Below, one piece after another: positions 1 to 6,838 of a stretch of DNA of 16,995 nt; positions within the stretch are counted from its first letter, which is position 1; each line of letters begins with the position of its first letter. The DNA is taken from NCBI GenBank assembly GCA_025963815.1, contig JAOQAA010000413.1, forward strand, positions 1 to 16,995, written 5' to 3'. The translations under genes were made by a program, and so were the position numbers. Source of the stretch: Capsulimonas sp. (GTDB taxonomy: Bacteria; Armatimonadota; Armatimonadia; Armatimonadales; Capsulimonadaceae). The notes under the pieces were generated by a model. That model had not been told where the DNA came from and ran no database searches. It worked only from the letters and a program-made list of their open reading frames with translations.

Positions 1-897
1 CCGGCCCAATCAGGAAAAACAGTCATTGTGACGGGCGCAAACAGCGGTATCGGATGGGAGACGGCGAGAGAGCTGGCCCGCGCGGGAGCCGAAGTGATTC
101 TCACGGCCCGCTCCTCAGCGAAGGGCCAGGACGCCGTCGATCGGATCCGGCGAGAAATTCCGGGCGCGAACGTCCGAGCCAAAATTTTGGATCTGGCGAG
201 CCTGCGATCCGTGCGAACCTTCGCCGACGAAATCCTCCAGGAGCCGAAACTGGATTTGCTGGTGAACAACGCCGGCGTCATGGCGATCCCGAAGCGCCAG
301 GTCACGGAGGACGGCTTCGAGATGCAGATGGGAACGAACTTCTTAGGGCCTTTCGCCCTCACCGGCCTGATCCTCCCGGCGCTGCTGCGCGCTCCGTCGC
401 CGCGTGTGACGACGGTGTCGAGCGGAGCGGCCAATATGGGAATGAAAAAGATCAATTTCGACGATCTGCAATGGGAGCGCTCTTACTCCCCGTGGACCGC
501 CTACTGCCAGTCCAAGCTCGCCGACTTGCTGTTCACACGAGAATTAAGCCGTCGATATTCGACAAGCCGGTCAAAATTACTGAGCAACGCCGCCCACCCT
601 GGTTTCGCCATCACGAACTTACAGACAAGCGGACCGGGCAGACAGCCGAACGTGCTGGAGAAAATCATGGCGGCGTTTTTGTCACAGGACGCCGCCCACG
701 GCGCGCTGCCGACTTTGCGCGCGGCAGCGGCGACAGATGCGGCCCCGGGCGGCTACTACGGTCCGGACCGAATGTTTGGGCTCAAGGGCGACCCAATCTC
801 GATCGCATTGCCAAAACCGGCTCAGGATGATGCGGCGGCGCGGAAGCTATGGGAGGTTTCGGAGAAATTGACGGGAGTGGTTTTTCCAGCGCCGTAG
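1..897 (+). CDS. Short-chain dehydrogenase/reductase (SDR), 5'-truncated by window edge
   Basis: NAD(P)-dependent oxidoreductase of the classical SDR fold; the substrate cannot be read from sequence. The frame is open to base 1 and reads PAQSGKTVIVTGANSGIG, so the true start lies upstream; the GTG at 28 is an internal valine in the first beta strand, not a start. Visible motifs in order are the cofactor-binding TGANSGIG, the NNAG motif (LLVNNAGVMA), the catalytic serine strand VTTVSSGA, the catalytic Y-x3-K (YCQSK) and the HPGFAITNL segment after the active site. This arrangement, with an Arg after the second beta strand (TARS) suggesting NADP preference, resembles retinol-dehydrogenase/WW-oxidoreductase-like SDRs. 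It is convergent with the EAL-domain gene, with only 24 bp between the two stop codons and no terminator hairpin visible there. The family call is secure, the specific activity unknown. Confidence 0.9.
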   Translation, partial: PAQSGKTVIVTGANSGIGWETARELARAGAEVILTARSSAKGQDAVDRIRREIPGANVRAKILDLASLRSVRTFADEILQEPKLDLLVNNAGVMAIPKRQVTEDGFEMQMGTNFLGPFALTGLILPALLRAPSPRVTTVSSGAANMGMKKINFDDLQWERSYSPWTAYCQSKLADLLFTRELSRRYSTSRSKLLSNAAHPGFAITNLQTSGPGRQPNVLEKIMAAFLSQDAAHGALPTLRAAAATDAAPGGYYGPDRMFGLKGDPISIALPKPAQDDAAARKLWEVSEKLTGVVFPAP

Positions 898-921
898 GCG
901 GCGGTCGACAGCGTCGTCAGA

Positions 922-3318
922 CTATAAAGACGCGGCGGCGGCGCGCTCCGAGAGCAGTTCGGCGAAGGCGACGGCGGTGAGGGGACGTGAGAAGAGATAC
1001 CCCTGGCCGCGATCGGAGCCCATACGCCGCAGGGTCTCTTTTTGCTCGGCGGTCTCCACCCCTTCGCTGGTCACGCACAGGTGGAGCGTCTTCGCGAGGG
1101 TAATGACGGCCTGAATGATCGCCTCCGCTTCCTCCTGTTCACCGATTCGCTGGATAAAGGAGCGGTCGATCTTCAGCGTGTCCAAGGGGAAATTGGCGAG
1201 GTAGGACATGGACGAATAACCGGTGCCGAAATCGTCGACCGCCAAGTGCACGCCCAGCGCTTTCAATTGGTGCAGTTTCGCGGCGGTGTCGTCCGGGCTC
1301 AGCGCCATCAGGCTCTCGGTAATCTCCAGCTTCAGCTGCGCCGGCGGCAGGCCGCTGCGCTTCAGAACGCCCACGACATCATCCACAATGTCGTTCTGCT
1401 GGAACTGCCTCGTCGAAAGATTGACGCCCATCACCATTGCGGCGCCTTCATTCGCGGTTTTGCTCCACTCGCGCGCCTGCCGGCACGCTTCCTCCAAAAC
1501 CCACATCCCCAGCGGGATAATCAGACCAGTCTCTTCGGCGATTGGGATAAATTTGGCGGGAGGGATCAGCCCGCGCGTTGGGTGCTCCCAGCGGACAAGC
1601 GCCTCGGCCTCGCGGATGCGTCCGGACTCCAGAGACACAATCGGCTGGTAGTGGAGCCGGAGCTGGCCTTGATCGATCGCCTGCCGCAGATCACCTTCCA
1701 GCTCCAAACGCTCCGAGGCGCGATCCATCATGCTTCGATCGAACAGCACAATGGCCGCTTTCCCAGTGGACTTCGCCTGATACATGGCAATGTCCGCATT
1801 ACGAAGAAGCGCCCATGGATCCGATCCGCCTCGGGGGCTAATGGTGACGCCGATACTCGCGGTGATAAACAGTTCCCGGTCGCCCATCACGAATGGCGGG
1901 CGCAGCCCATCGGCGCAGCGGCCGGCGACAATGAGAGCTTCGCTTTCGCCGATGTCCTCCAGAAGGATCGCAAACTCATCGGCGCTCAGCCGTGCGACGG
2001 TGTCCTCGGGCCGGACACATGTTTGCAGTCGAGCGCCGATGACCTGAAGCAGCTTATCGCCGGCTTCATGCCCAAGGCTGTCGTTGACGATCTTGAAGCT
2101 GTCGAGATCGATGCACAAAATGGCGTCGTGCTTATCCTGGCGCTGGGCGCGGGCCTGGGAATGCTCCAGGCGGTCCAGAAACAGCGCGCGGTTCGGTAAG
2201 CCCGTCAGCACGTCATGGAAGGACTGATGGCGCAGCTGCTCCTCGAAAGCCTTGCGCTCGCTGATATCGCGGTACGTCAGGATTAAGCCCTGAACGGCCG
2301 GATCGTCCAGCATATTGTTGAGAGTGATCTCCAGGGGACGCCAGGAACCGTCGTCATGACGCACGCGATACTCCCCCGGCACGTTTACGCCCGGCGAACT
2401 AAGCGTTTGCTCCAGAAGCATCTCCGCCCGGCGCTTGTCATCCGGATGGATCCAGGAGAAGGAACTGCCGCCAATAATCGCTTCCGGAGAATACCCCAGG
2501 ACAGCCTCCACCGCCGGACTGACATAGCTCGCCTTCCCTTGCCGGTCGAGAATGGCGAACACATCGGCGGAATTGGTGACCAGCGCTCGAAAACACTCCT
2601 CGCGCCGCAGAACCGCCATTTGCGCGTTCAGCCGCTCCGCGCCTTCGCGGCGCAGATCGTGGATCAGTTGGGTGATATAACGTGTCGCGCTTGAGGCGAT
2701 GATTGCGCCGCCGACGAGGGATAAGATAAGCAGAGCGGCGACCCAGGCGCGGCAGCGACGGTCGACATGCTCGATATTACGGACATACCACAAGCCGCGC
2801 CGGTGGTTCCATTCCGCCATCCGGGCGGCGACATTCCGGACCTGCAAAAATTGCGCGCGCATCGGCCCGCTCAGCGCTTGATAAACACGCTGACGCTCCA
2901 CCGCAGTTTGGATCGCTGGGGGCTGCCCCCGCATTTGCAGATATCTATTCCAGGCGGCTTCCAGGCTTTGCAGATTTCGCCGGTCCACGGGATCGGACAC
3001 GGAGCTTCTGTAACGAATAAGCGCCCCGCCGGCGGCGGTCTCCGCGGCAATGGCGGCGTCCTGAAAAGTCTTTTTCTCCTTGGGGGACGCCAGGATCTCT
3101 TCAAACTCCAGTGTGCGGACCCGGCGGGCGTTGACCTGAAACTCATTCAGGGCTTCGGCGCCGACGACGCTTTCAGCGAGCATGTCCTTCGCGGCGTGCG
3201 TTATCACAGCCATCTGAGCCAGCGAAATGCCGCCAACAAGAGCGGCCAGCGCCAGACAAAGACTAAATCCACCGATCAGTTTCGTCCCAGTTTCCCATTT
3301 CCAGTTTCGATAGAACAT
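922..3318 (-). CDS. Membrane PAS-GGDEF-EAL cyclic-di-GMP protein, predicted phosphodiesterase with degenerate GGDEF
   Basis: A 798-aa inner-membrane c-di-GMP turnover protein. Residues 14-37 and 190-211 are hydrophobic membrane segments flanking a mostly helical sensor region of about 150 residues, rich in charged and Ala residues as in four-helix-bundle sensors. A PAS domain (about 240-356) follows, ending in the usual DISERKAFEEQL linker, then a GGDEF domain (about 366-525) and an EAL domain (about 540-790). The EAL domain keeps its catalytic set: E572-A-L, N633, E665, DDFGTG at 695-700, K716 and E752, so c-di-GMP hydrolysis to pGpG is expected. The GGDEF signature is SADEF (445-449), so cyclase activity is unlikely, but the inhibitory-site RxxD (R436-P-E-D439) five residues before it is intact. 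The ATG at 3316-3318 starts directly before the first membrane segment; no clear Shine-Dalgarno is visible. No partner genes adjoin it. The ligand of the sensor part is unknown. Confidence 0.93.
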   Translation of the reverse strand: MFYRNWKWETGTKLIGGFSLCLALAALVGGISLAQMAVITHAAKDMLAESVVGAEALNEFQVNARRVRTLEFEEILASPKEKKTFQDAAIAAETAAGGALIRYRSSVSDPVDRRNLQSLEAAWNRYLQMRGQPPAIQTAVERQRVYQALSGPMRAQFLQVRNVAARMAEWNHRRGLWYVRNIEHVDRRCRAWVAALLILSLVGGAIIASSATRYITQLIHDLRREGAERLNAQMAVLRREECFRALVTNSADVFAILDRQGKASYVSPAVEAVLGYSPEAIIGGSSFSWIHPDDKRRAEMLLEQTLSSPGVNVPGEYRVRHDDGSWRPLEITLNNMLDDPAVQGLILTYRDISERKAFEEQLRHQSFHDVLTGLPNRALFLDRLEHSQARAQRQDKHDAILCIDLDSFKIVNDSLGHEAGDKLLQVIGARLQTCVRPEDTVARLSADEFAILLEDIGESEALIVAGRCADGLRPPFVMGDRELFITASIGVTISPRGGSDPWALLRNADIAMYQAKSTGKAAIVLFDRSMMDRASERLELEGDLRQAIDQGQLRLHYQPIVSLESGRIREAEALVRWEHPTRGLIPPAKFIPIAEETGLIIPLGMWVLEEACRQAREWSKTANEGAAMVMGVNLSTRQFQQNDIVDDVVGVLKRSGLPPAQLKLEITESLMALSPDDTAAKLHQLKALGVHLAVDDFGTGYSSMSYLANFPLDTLKIDRSFIQRIGEQEEAEAIIQAVITLAKTLHLCVTSEGVETAEQKETLRRMGSDRGQGYLFSRPLTAVAFAELLSERAAAASL

Positions 3319-3428
3319 GATTTTTGCGGCGCCGCAGGCGAGAGAGGCGAGTGACGGGCCGCTTGATTATTCCGTGTTTCGAAGCAAGCGTCACAGAGAG
3401 ATTTCAAAATCCATTTTTGACGACGCCG

Positions 3429-3472
3429 AAAAAAAGTCCGGACTGCTTCTGCAGCCCGGACTGATTTTTTTT
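3429..3472. terminator. Bidirectional rho-independent terminator
   Basis: The stem AGTCCGG / CCGGACT (3435-3441 with 3456-3462) continues, after one A/C mismatch, into CTGC / GCAG around a TTCT loop. It is flanked by A7 on the left (3429-3435) and T8 on the right (3465-3472), so a U-tract follows the hairpin in both directions. It lies 18 bp past the stop codon of the minus-strand repeat protein (3490-4140), its obvious client, and insulates the EAL-domain gene downstream. Confidence 0.9.
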
Positions 3473-3489
3473 CAATATTGAAGCGAAAT

Positions 3490-4140
3490 TTAGGATCGGC
3501 TTCCGACGCCCGGTGTAACACCGGCGCGCTTACTTTGTCCACGTCCCAGGCCACGCTTGAAGGGAGCGCGCTGAACAATCTCGCGGTAGTCCAAGCCGGC
3601 TGCGGTCAGCGCCTGGTGCCAGGAGTCGAACCGGCGGCGAGCCGCCGTGATCAGCGTGATGTCCTCGGATTCCATGTTCTTGGCGTTCAGACCCGCGCCG
3701 TTCTTGTGGAACTCGCGGACCATGGCCAGCACACGCTCGTCATCCCACTCGCGGTAGCGGCGGATCTCGTCGTAGTTGAGACCGGAGCTTTCCAGCGCCT
3801 CACGCCAGGAACCGAAGTGGCTCTTCTTGGTGGCGGCGGCGGCGAGCTGCGGATCGACGTTCAAACAAACATTGCGCCAGGATAAGTCTACGCCCTGCGA
3901 ATGCAATTCCTGAATGCGGGCAATGATTCGCTCGCGGGTCCAGGACTTGTAGCGGCGGATCTGTTCGTAGTCCAGACCGGAGAAGTTGACGGCCGCTTCC
4001 CAGGTTCCAAAATAGCGAGTAGCGGCGCGCAGCAGCGACAGATTATTAGCAGCGACGCTGGAGTAGTTGAGATTCTCGCCAGACTCATACATGCTAATTA
4101 TTTCCATGGCGATGGATTCTTTGCTCCATTTACGGTGCAT
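3490..4140 (-). CDS. Three-repeat 'homing endonuclease associated repeat' protein without nuclease domain
   Basis: A 216-aa soluble protein consisting almost entirely of three copies of a repeat of about 62 residues (about 3-63, 65-128 and 130-190). Each copy has a Trp near its start (KW, SW, EW), an amphipathic helix ending in a G-x-x-L turn, a second helix and a conserved end of the type FGSW-x-x-A-x-x-x-x-G-L-x-Y; copies one and two continue into E-Q/E-IRRY. This matches the repeat Pfam calls HNH_repeat (homing endonuclease associated repeat), normally found beside HNH nuclease domains and presumed to bind DNA. No HNH, GIY-YIG or LAGLIDADG motif is present. A basic Gly/Arg/Lys tail (about 194-216) would fit nucleic-acid contact. 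The start at 4138-4140 is chosen because AGGAG lies 9 nt upstream; a reading frame open 29 codons further lacks such a site. It is transcribed alone, from the promoter at 4323-4351 to the terminator at 3429-3472. A DNA-binding or regulatory role is inference. Confidence 0.8.
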   Translation of the reverse strand: MHRKWSKESIAMEIISMYESGENLNYSSVAANNLSLLRAATRYFGTWEAAVNFSGLDYEQIRRYKSWTRERIIARIQELHSQGVDLSWRNVCLNVDPQLAAAATKKSHFGSWREALESSGLNYDEIRRYREWDDERVLAMVREFHKNGAGLNAKNMESEDITLITAARRRFDSWHQALTAAGLDYREIVQRAPFKRGLGRGQSKRAGVTPGVGSRS

Positions 4141-4296
4141 TTGACGATTCTCCTGTTTAAAACAATTCTTCTTAATCACTGGCCACGGCGCCGGTTGTCT
4201 TTGAAATACGCCGCACGAGGCCGTCACAAATCATGAGATGCGCCAATGAGATGCTGCGCTGCTTCGAGTAACAAACTTGACTGATCTCTCATCGGG

Positions 4297-4312
4297 GCTC
4301 TAACTATAGAGC
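4297..4312. promoter_or_regulatory. Operator-like palindrome downstream of the repeat-protein promoter
   Basis: GCTCTAACTATAGAGC has perfect 6-bp arms around a 4-bp centre and lies at about +5 to +20 of the transcript predicted from the minus-strand promoter at 4323-4351. The position would suit a repressor site. The binding protein is unknown; autoregulation by the repeat protein is only a possibility. Confidence 0.4.
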
Positions 4313-4322
4313 TTCGATTCCA

Positions 4323-4351
4323 ACTATACCCCTTATTTATGAAAACGTCAA
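4323..4351 (-). promoter_or_regulatory. Sigma-70 promoter of the repeat-protein gene
   Basis: On the minus strand TTGACG (4346-4351) is followed after 17 bp by TATAGT (4323-4328): five and five of six consensus bases at ideal spacing. Transcription would begin near 4316, leaving an unusually long leader of about 175 nt before the ATG at 4140. Confidence 0.7.
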
Positions 4352-4508
4352 CGAATTTTATATAAATCTCCAAAGAAGATCTTTTTCGTTGTCGTTTTCT
4401 CATTATACGGCGCCTTTCGCCGAAATGTTCCGAATGCTAGACATGCTTTTTGATTTTTTTGCGCCGATTTTGGCGCCGCATACACCATCTGGCGCCGAAT
4501 GGTCGTTC

Positions 4509-4538
4509 TTGCGGTCGTATGCCCGATTGTGCTAAAAT
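4509..4538 (+). promoter_or_regulatory. Candidate sigma-70 promoter of hisC
   Basis: TTGCGG (4509-4514) and TAAAAT (4533-4538) are separated by 18 bp. The predicted start near 4545 gives a leader of under 20 nt that includes the AAGGAA ribosome site of hisC. The -35 box is weak (four of six). Confidence 0.5.
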
Positions 4539-4562
4539 AACGGGATCAAGGAAACGAATCTT

Positions 4563-5654
4563 ATGAGCTTACCGATCTCCGAACATATTCTCGCCCTTCG
4601 CCCCTATCAGCCGGGCAAGCCGATCGACGAAGTGAAGCGGGAGCTGGGCCTCACCGATGTGGTCAAATTGGCGTCCAATGAAAACCCGCTCGGTCCCTCG
4701 CCTCTCGCGGCCGAAGCGATTGTCGCCTGCGCACGCGGCGTTTCGATCTACCCAGACGGCAACGCGCCCGCCCTGCGCGCGGCTGTTTCGGAACTGGTGG
4801 ATATGCCGCCGGACACGCTTGTCTTTGGCAACGGCAGCGACGAGATCCTGCACCTGCTGACCATGACGTTTTTGCAGCCGGGCGACGAGACAGTCCAGGC
4901 CGATCCGTCCTTCGCGATGTACGAAATCTATGCGGCGCAGGCAAACGCCAAAATCCATCGTGTCCCGCTGACGAACTACACGCACAACCTTGAGGCGATG
5001 GCCGACGCAATCACGCCCGGAACCCGCCTTGTCTTTATCGCCAATCCCAATAATCCGACAGGGACGCTCGTGACGCAATCCGAGGTTGACCGGTTTATGG
5101 AGCGAGTCCCGCCGCATGTCCTGGTTGTGTTTGACCAGGCGTATGACGAGTATGTCGGCCATCCCGACAAGCCCGACATGCGTCCTTACATTCGCGACGA
5201 CCGCAGCGTGATTATCCTGCGCACCTTCTCCAAAGCCTATGGCCTTGCAGGCCTGCGCGTCGGCTACGGAATCGCGCCGCCGCGCATCGCCGAGCTGCTC
5301 AACCGCGTGCGATCCCCGTTCAATGTAAACCTGATCGGCCAGGCCGCAGCGGCGGCGGCCATCGGTGACCAGGACCATATTCAGCGCGCTGTGGCGCTTA
5401 ACGTCGAGGGCCGCGATTACTACTACCGTGAGTTTCGGCGTCTGGGTTTGGAATTTATCCCCAGCGAAGCTAATTTCGTCATGGTCGACGTCCAGCGAAA
5501 CAGCAAGGAAGTTTTTGAATCCTTGCAGCGCCTGGGAGTGATTGTCCGCGCAGGCGCCGGTTTGGGCCTTCCGAACCACATCCGCGTCACCGTCGGGACC
5601 ATGCAGGAGAACGAACGATTTATTGCGGCGCTGACGGCAGTGCTGGAAAAATAA
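4563..5654 (+). CDS. hisC: Histidinol-phosphate aminotransferase
   Basis: A 363-aa cytoplasmic PLP-dependent fold-type I aminotransferase that converts imidazole-acetol phosphate plus glutamate to histidinol phosphate plus 2-oxoglutarate. Length and motifs are standard: SNENPLGPSP (38-47), GNGSDEIL (89-96, cofactor phosphate contact), NPNNPTG (161-167), D191 in DQAYDEY for the pyridine nitrogen, the Schiff-base lysine K224 in TFSKAYGLAG, R232 in LRVGYG and the substrate carboxylate arginine R341. The ATG is preceded by AAGGAA about 10 nt upstream. It is followed after 66 bp by a DAHP synthase gene on the same strand, with no convincing terminator between. In Bacillus subtilis a HisC in an aromatic gene cluster also serves tyrosine and phenylalanine synthesis; the pairing here allows the same double role, which is inference. 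No other his genes are in the window. Confidence 0.95.
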   Translation: MSLPISEHILALRPYQPGKPIDEVKRELGLTDVVKLASNENPLGPSPLAAEAIVACARGVSIYPDGNAPALRAAVSELVDMPPDTLVFGNGSDEILHLLTMTFLQPGDETVQADPSFAMYEIYAAQANAKIHRVPLTNYTHNLEAMADAITPGTRLVFIANPNNPTGTLVTQSEVDRFMERVPPHVLVVFDQAYDEYVGHPDKPDMRPYIRDDRSVIILRTFSKAYGLAGLRVGYGIAPPRIAELLNRVRSPFNVNLIGQAAAAAAIGDQDHIQRAVALNVEGRDYYYREFRRLGLEFIPSEANFVMVDVQRNSKEVFESLQRLGVIVRAGAGLGLPNHIRVTVGTMQENERFIAALTAVLEK

Positions 5655-5720
5655 GACTTATATAAGCCCGGGCGACGGCGATGGGGCTGCGTCCAATACA
5701 CACAGGAGATTTTTCGCACA

Positions 5721-6743
5721 ATGATCGTGATAATGCAGGCCGACGCTTCCAAAGAGCAGATCGGCGAAGTTGAAGGCGCGCTTCAGGAATGGGGCTACGA
5801 GATCCATCCCATCTATGGGGTCGAGCGTACGGTGATTGCCGCTGTCGGCGCGCCGACGCAGGATGAGGCCCGCGTGGCCGAGCAGGTCGAATCCCTCCCT
5901 TCCGTCGAAAGAGCAGTGTTGATCTTGAAGCCGTACCGTTTCGCAAGCAAAGAATTCCGCCCTGAGAAGAGCCAGGTCAAAGTCGGCGACGTCGTCATTG
6001 GCGACAACAGCTTCGTCATGATGGCCGGCCCGTGCACCGTCGAGTCCGAAGACCAGCTCATGACCGCCGCCCGCGCCGTCAAGGCCGCCGGCGCGACCGT
6101 CCTACGCGGCGGCGCCTATAAGCCGAGCACCAGCCCCTACTCCTTCCAGGGCATGGGCGAGGAAGGCCTCAAGCTTCTAGCCCAGGCGCGCGCGGAGACC
6201 GGCCTTCCCGTCATCACCGAAGTGATGCACGTCGGCAATATCGATCTCGTCTGCGAGTACGCCGACATCCTCCAGATCGGCACCCGCAACATGCAGAACT
6301 ACGATCTTCTGATCGAAGTCGGCAAGGTGAAGAAGCCCGTCATGCTCAAGCGCGGCATGTCCGCCAAGATCGAAGAGTGGCTCCAGGCCGCCGAGTACAT
6401 CATCAAGGGCGGCAACGACGCCGTGATGCTCTGCGAGCGCGGCGTGCGCACCTCTGAGACCTACACCCGCAACACGCTGGACCTTTCGGCCGTTCTCGCT
6501 GTCCGTGAGCTCTCCCATCTGCCGGTGATCATCGATCCGTCGCAGGGCACCGGCCGCTCGTCCATGGTCCCCGCCATGTGCAAGGCCGCCGCCGCCGTCG
6601 GCGCGGACGGCGTTCTGGTGGAAGTCCATCCGAACCCGGAAAAGGCGCTGAAGGATGGCGCGCAAAGCATCACCATCCCCGCGTTCGAAAAGCTCATGCC
6701 CGAACTGCGCGCGGTGGTCGAAGCCGTCGGCCGGTATATGTAG
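5721..6743 (+). CDS. aroF: 3-deoxy-7-phosphoheptulonate (DAHP) synthase, type I-beta with N-terminal ferredoxin-like domain
   Basis: A 340-aa cytoplasmic enzyme that condenses phosphoenolpyruvate and erythrose 4-phosphate, the first step of the shikimate pathway. Residues 1-70 form a ferredoxin-like regulatory domain (MIVIMQ... ERTVIAAVG... VLILKPYRF) as in the Thermotoga maritima enzyme, where it mediates feedback inhibition by tyrosine and phenylalanine. The TIM barrel carries AGPC (102-105), [34 protein letters not shown] and [13 protein letters not shown]. Metal ligands C105, E301 and D312 are present, but the position of the histidine ligand, in a segment normally DPSH, is Q275 (DPSQGTG, codon CAG). 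An AGGAG lies 12 nt before the ATG, slightly long spacing. Probably co-transcribed with hisC. It ends at the hairpin at 6768-6807. Family call firm; metal dependence uncertain because of Q275. Confidence 0.95.
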   Translation: MIVIMQADASKEQIGEVEGALQEWGYEIHPIYGVERTVIAAVGAPTQDEARVAEQVESLPSVERAVLILKPYRFASKEFRPEKSQVKVGDVVIGDNSFVMMAGPCTVESEDQLMTAARAVKAAGATVLRGGAYKPSTSPYSFQGMGEEGLKLLAQARAETGLPVITEVMHVGNIDLVCEYADILQIGTRNMQNYDLLIEVGKVKKPVMLKRGMSAKIEEWLQAAEYIIKGGNDAVMLCERGVRTSETYTRNTLDLSAVLAVRELSHLPVIIDPSQGTGRSSMVPAMCKAAAAVGADGVLVEVHPNPEKALKDGAQSITIPAFEKLMPELRAVVEAVGRYM

Positions 6744-6767
6744 TCGCCGCAAGACAAATAGAAGACA

Positions 6768-6807
6768 GAACAGCCCTCTCCACTCGCACGAGTGGAGAGG
6801 GCTGTTC
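6768..6807. terminator. Long perfect hairpin between convergent DAHP synthase and uxaC genes
   Basis: Arms of 19 bp (6768-6786 and 6789-6807; outer end GAACAGCCC, inner end CACTCG) are perfectly complementary around CA; in practice a 17-18-bp stem with a small loop. Flanking GACAG / CTGTC can extend it. It lies 24 bp after the DAHP synthase stop and 31 bp after the uxaC stop, so it can serve both genes. There is no T-run on either side, so termination may need another factor, or the hairpin may mainly protect 3' ends. Confidence 0.65.
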
Positions 6808-6838
6808 TCTGTCAGATCGTATCAAACAATGGGTGCGT

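Larger units (their letters stand above)
4141..4562. other. AT-rich divergent intergenic control region
   Basis: This 422-bp gap separates the minus-strand repeat-protein gene from hisC and is visibly more AT-rich than its surroundings. It holds the promoters of both genes, a palindrome near the predicted minus-strand start site, a 9-bp direct repeat ATGAGATGC (4233-4241 and 4246-4254), a repeated AACTATA (4302-4308 and 4322-4328), and three GGCGCC hexamers (4409, 4472, 4491) plus a TGCGCC at 4460. No credible reading frame or RNA gene is seen. Confidence 0.6.

Noticed and set aside
28..30. GTG as the start of the SDR gene
   Set aside because: In-frame upstream codons encode GKTVI, the normal first strand of an SDR, so the gene enters from outside the window.
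1042..2199. 385-codon plus-strand reading frame opposite the EAL-domain gene
   Set aside because: The opposite strand encodes a complete PAS-GGDEF-EAL protein with catalytic motifs; this translation has no family features and is a GC-rich antisense shadow.
3319..3428. Promoter of the EAL-domain gene
   Set aside because: Possible TGTGAC / AATAAT boxes are poor matches; a promoter must exist here but cannot be placed.
3490..4140. Tandem DNA repeat
   Set aside because: The repetition is at protein level only; the nucleotide copies have diverged, so no repeat feature is called.
4141..4227. 29-codon N-terminal extension of the repeat protein
   Set aside because: The extension lacks a good ribosome site and repeat similarity, while the ATG at 4138-4140 has AGGAG 9 nt upstream.
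4569..5579. 336-codon minus-strand frame opposite hisC
   Set aside because: HisC is unmistakable on the plus strand; the antisense product shows no recognisable motifs.
5655..5720. Attenuator or terminator between hisC and the DAHP synthase gene
   Set aside because: Only a short AGCCC / GGGCT pairing and the palindromes CTTATATAAG and GCCCGGGC are present, with no U-tract; too weak to call.
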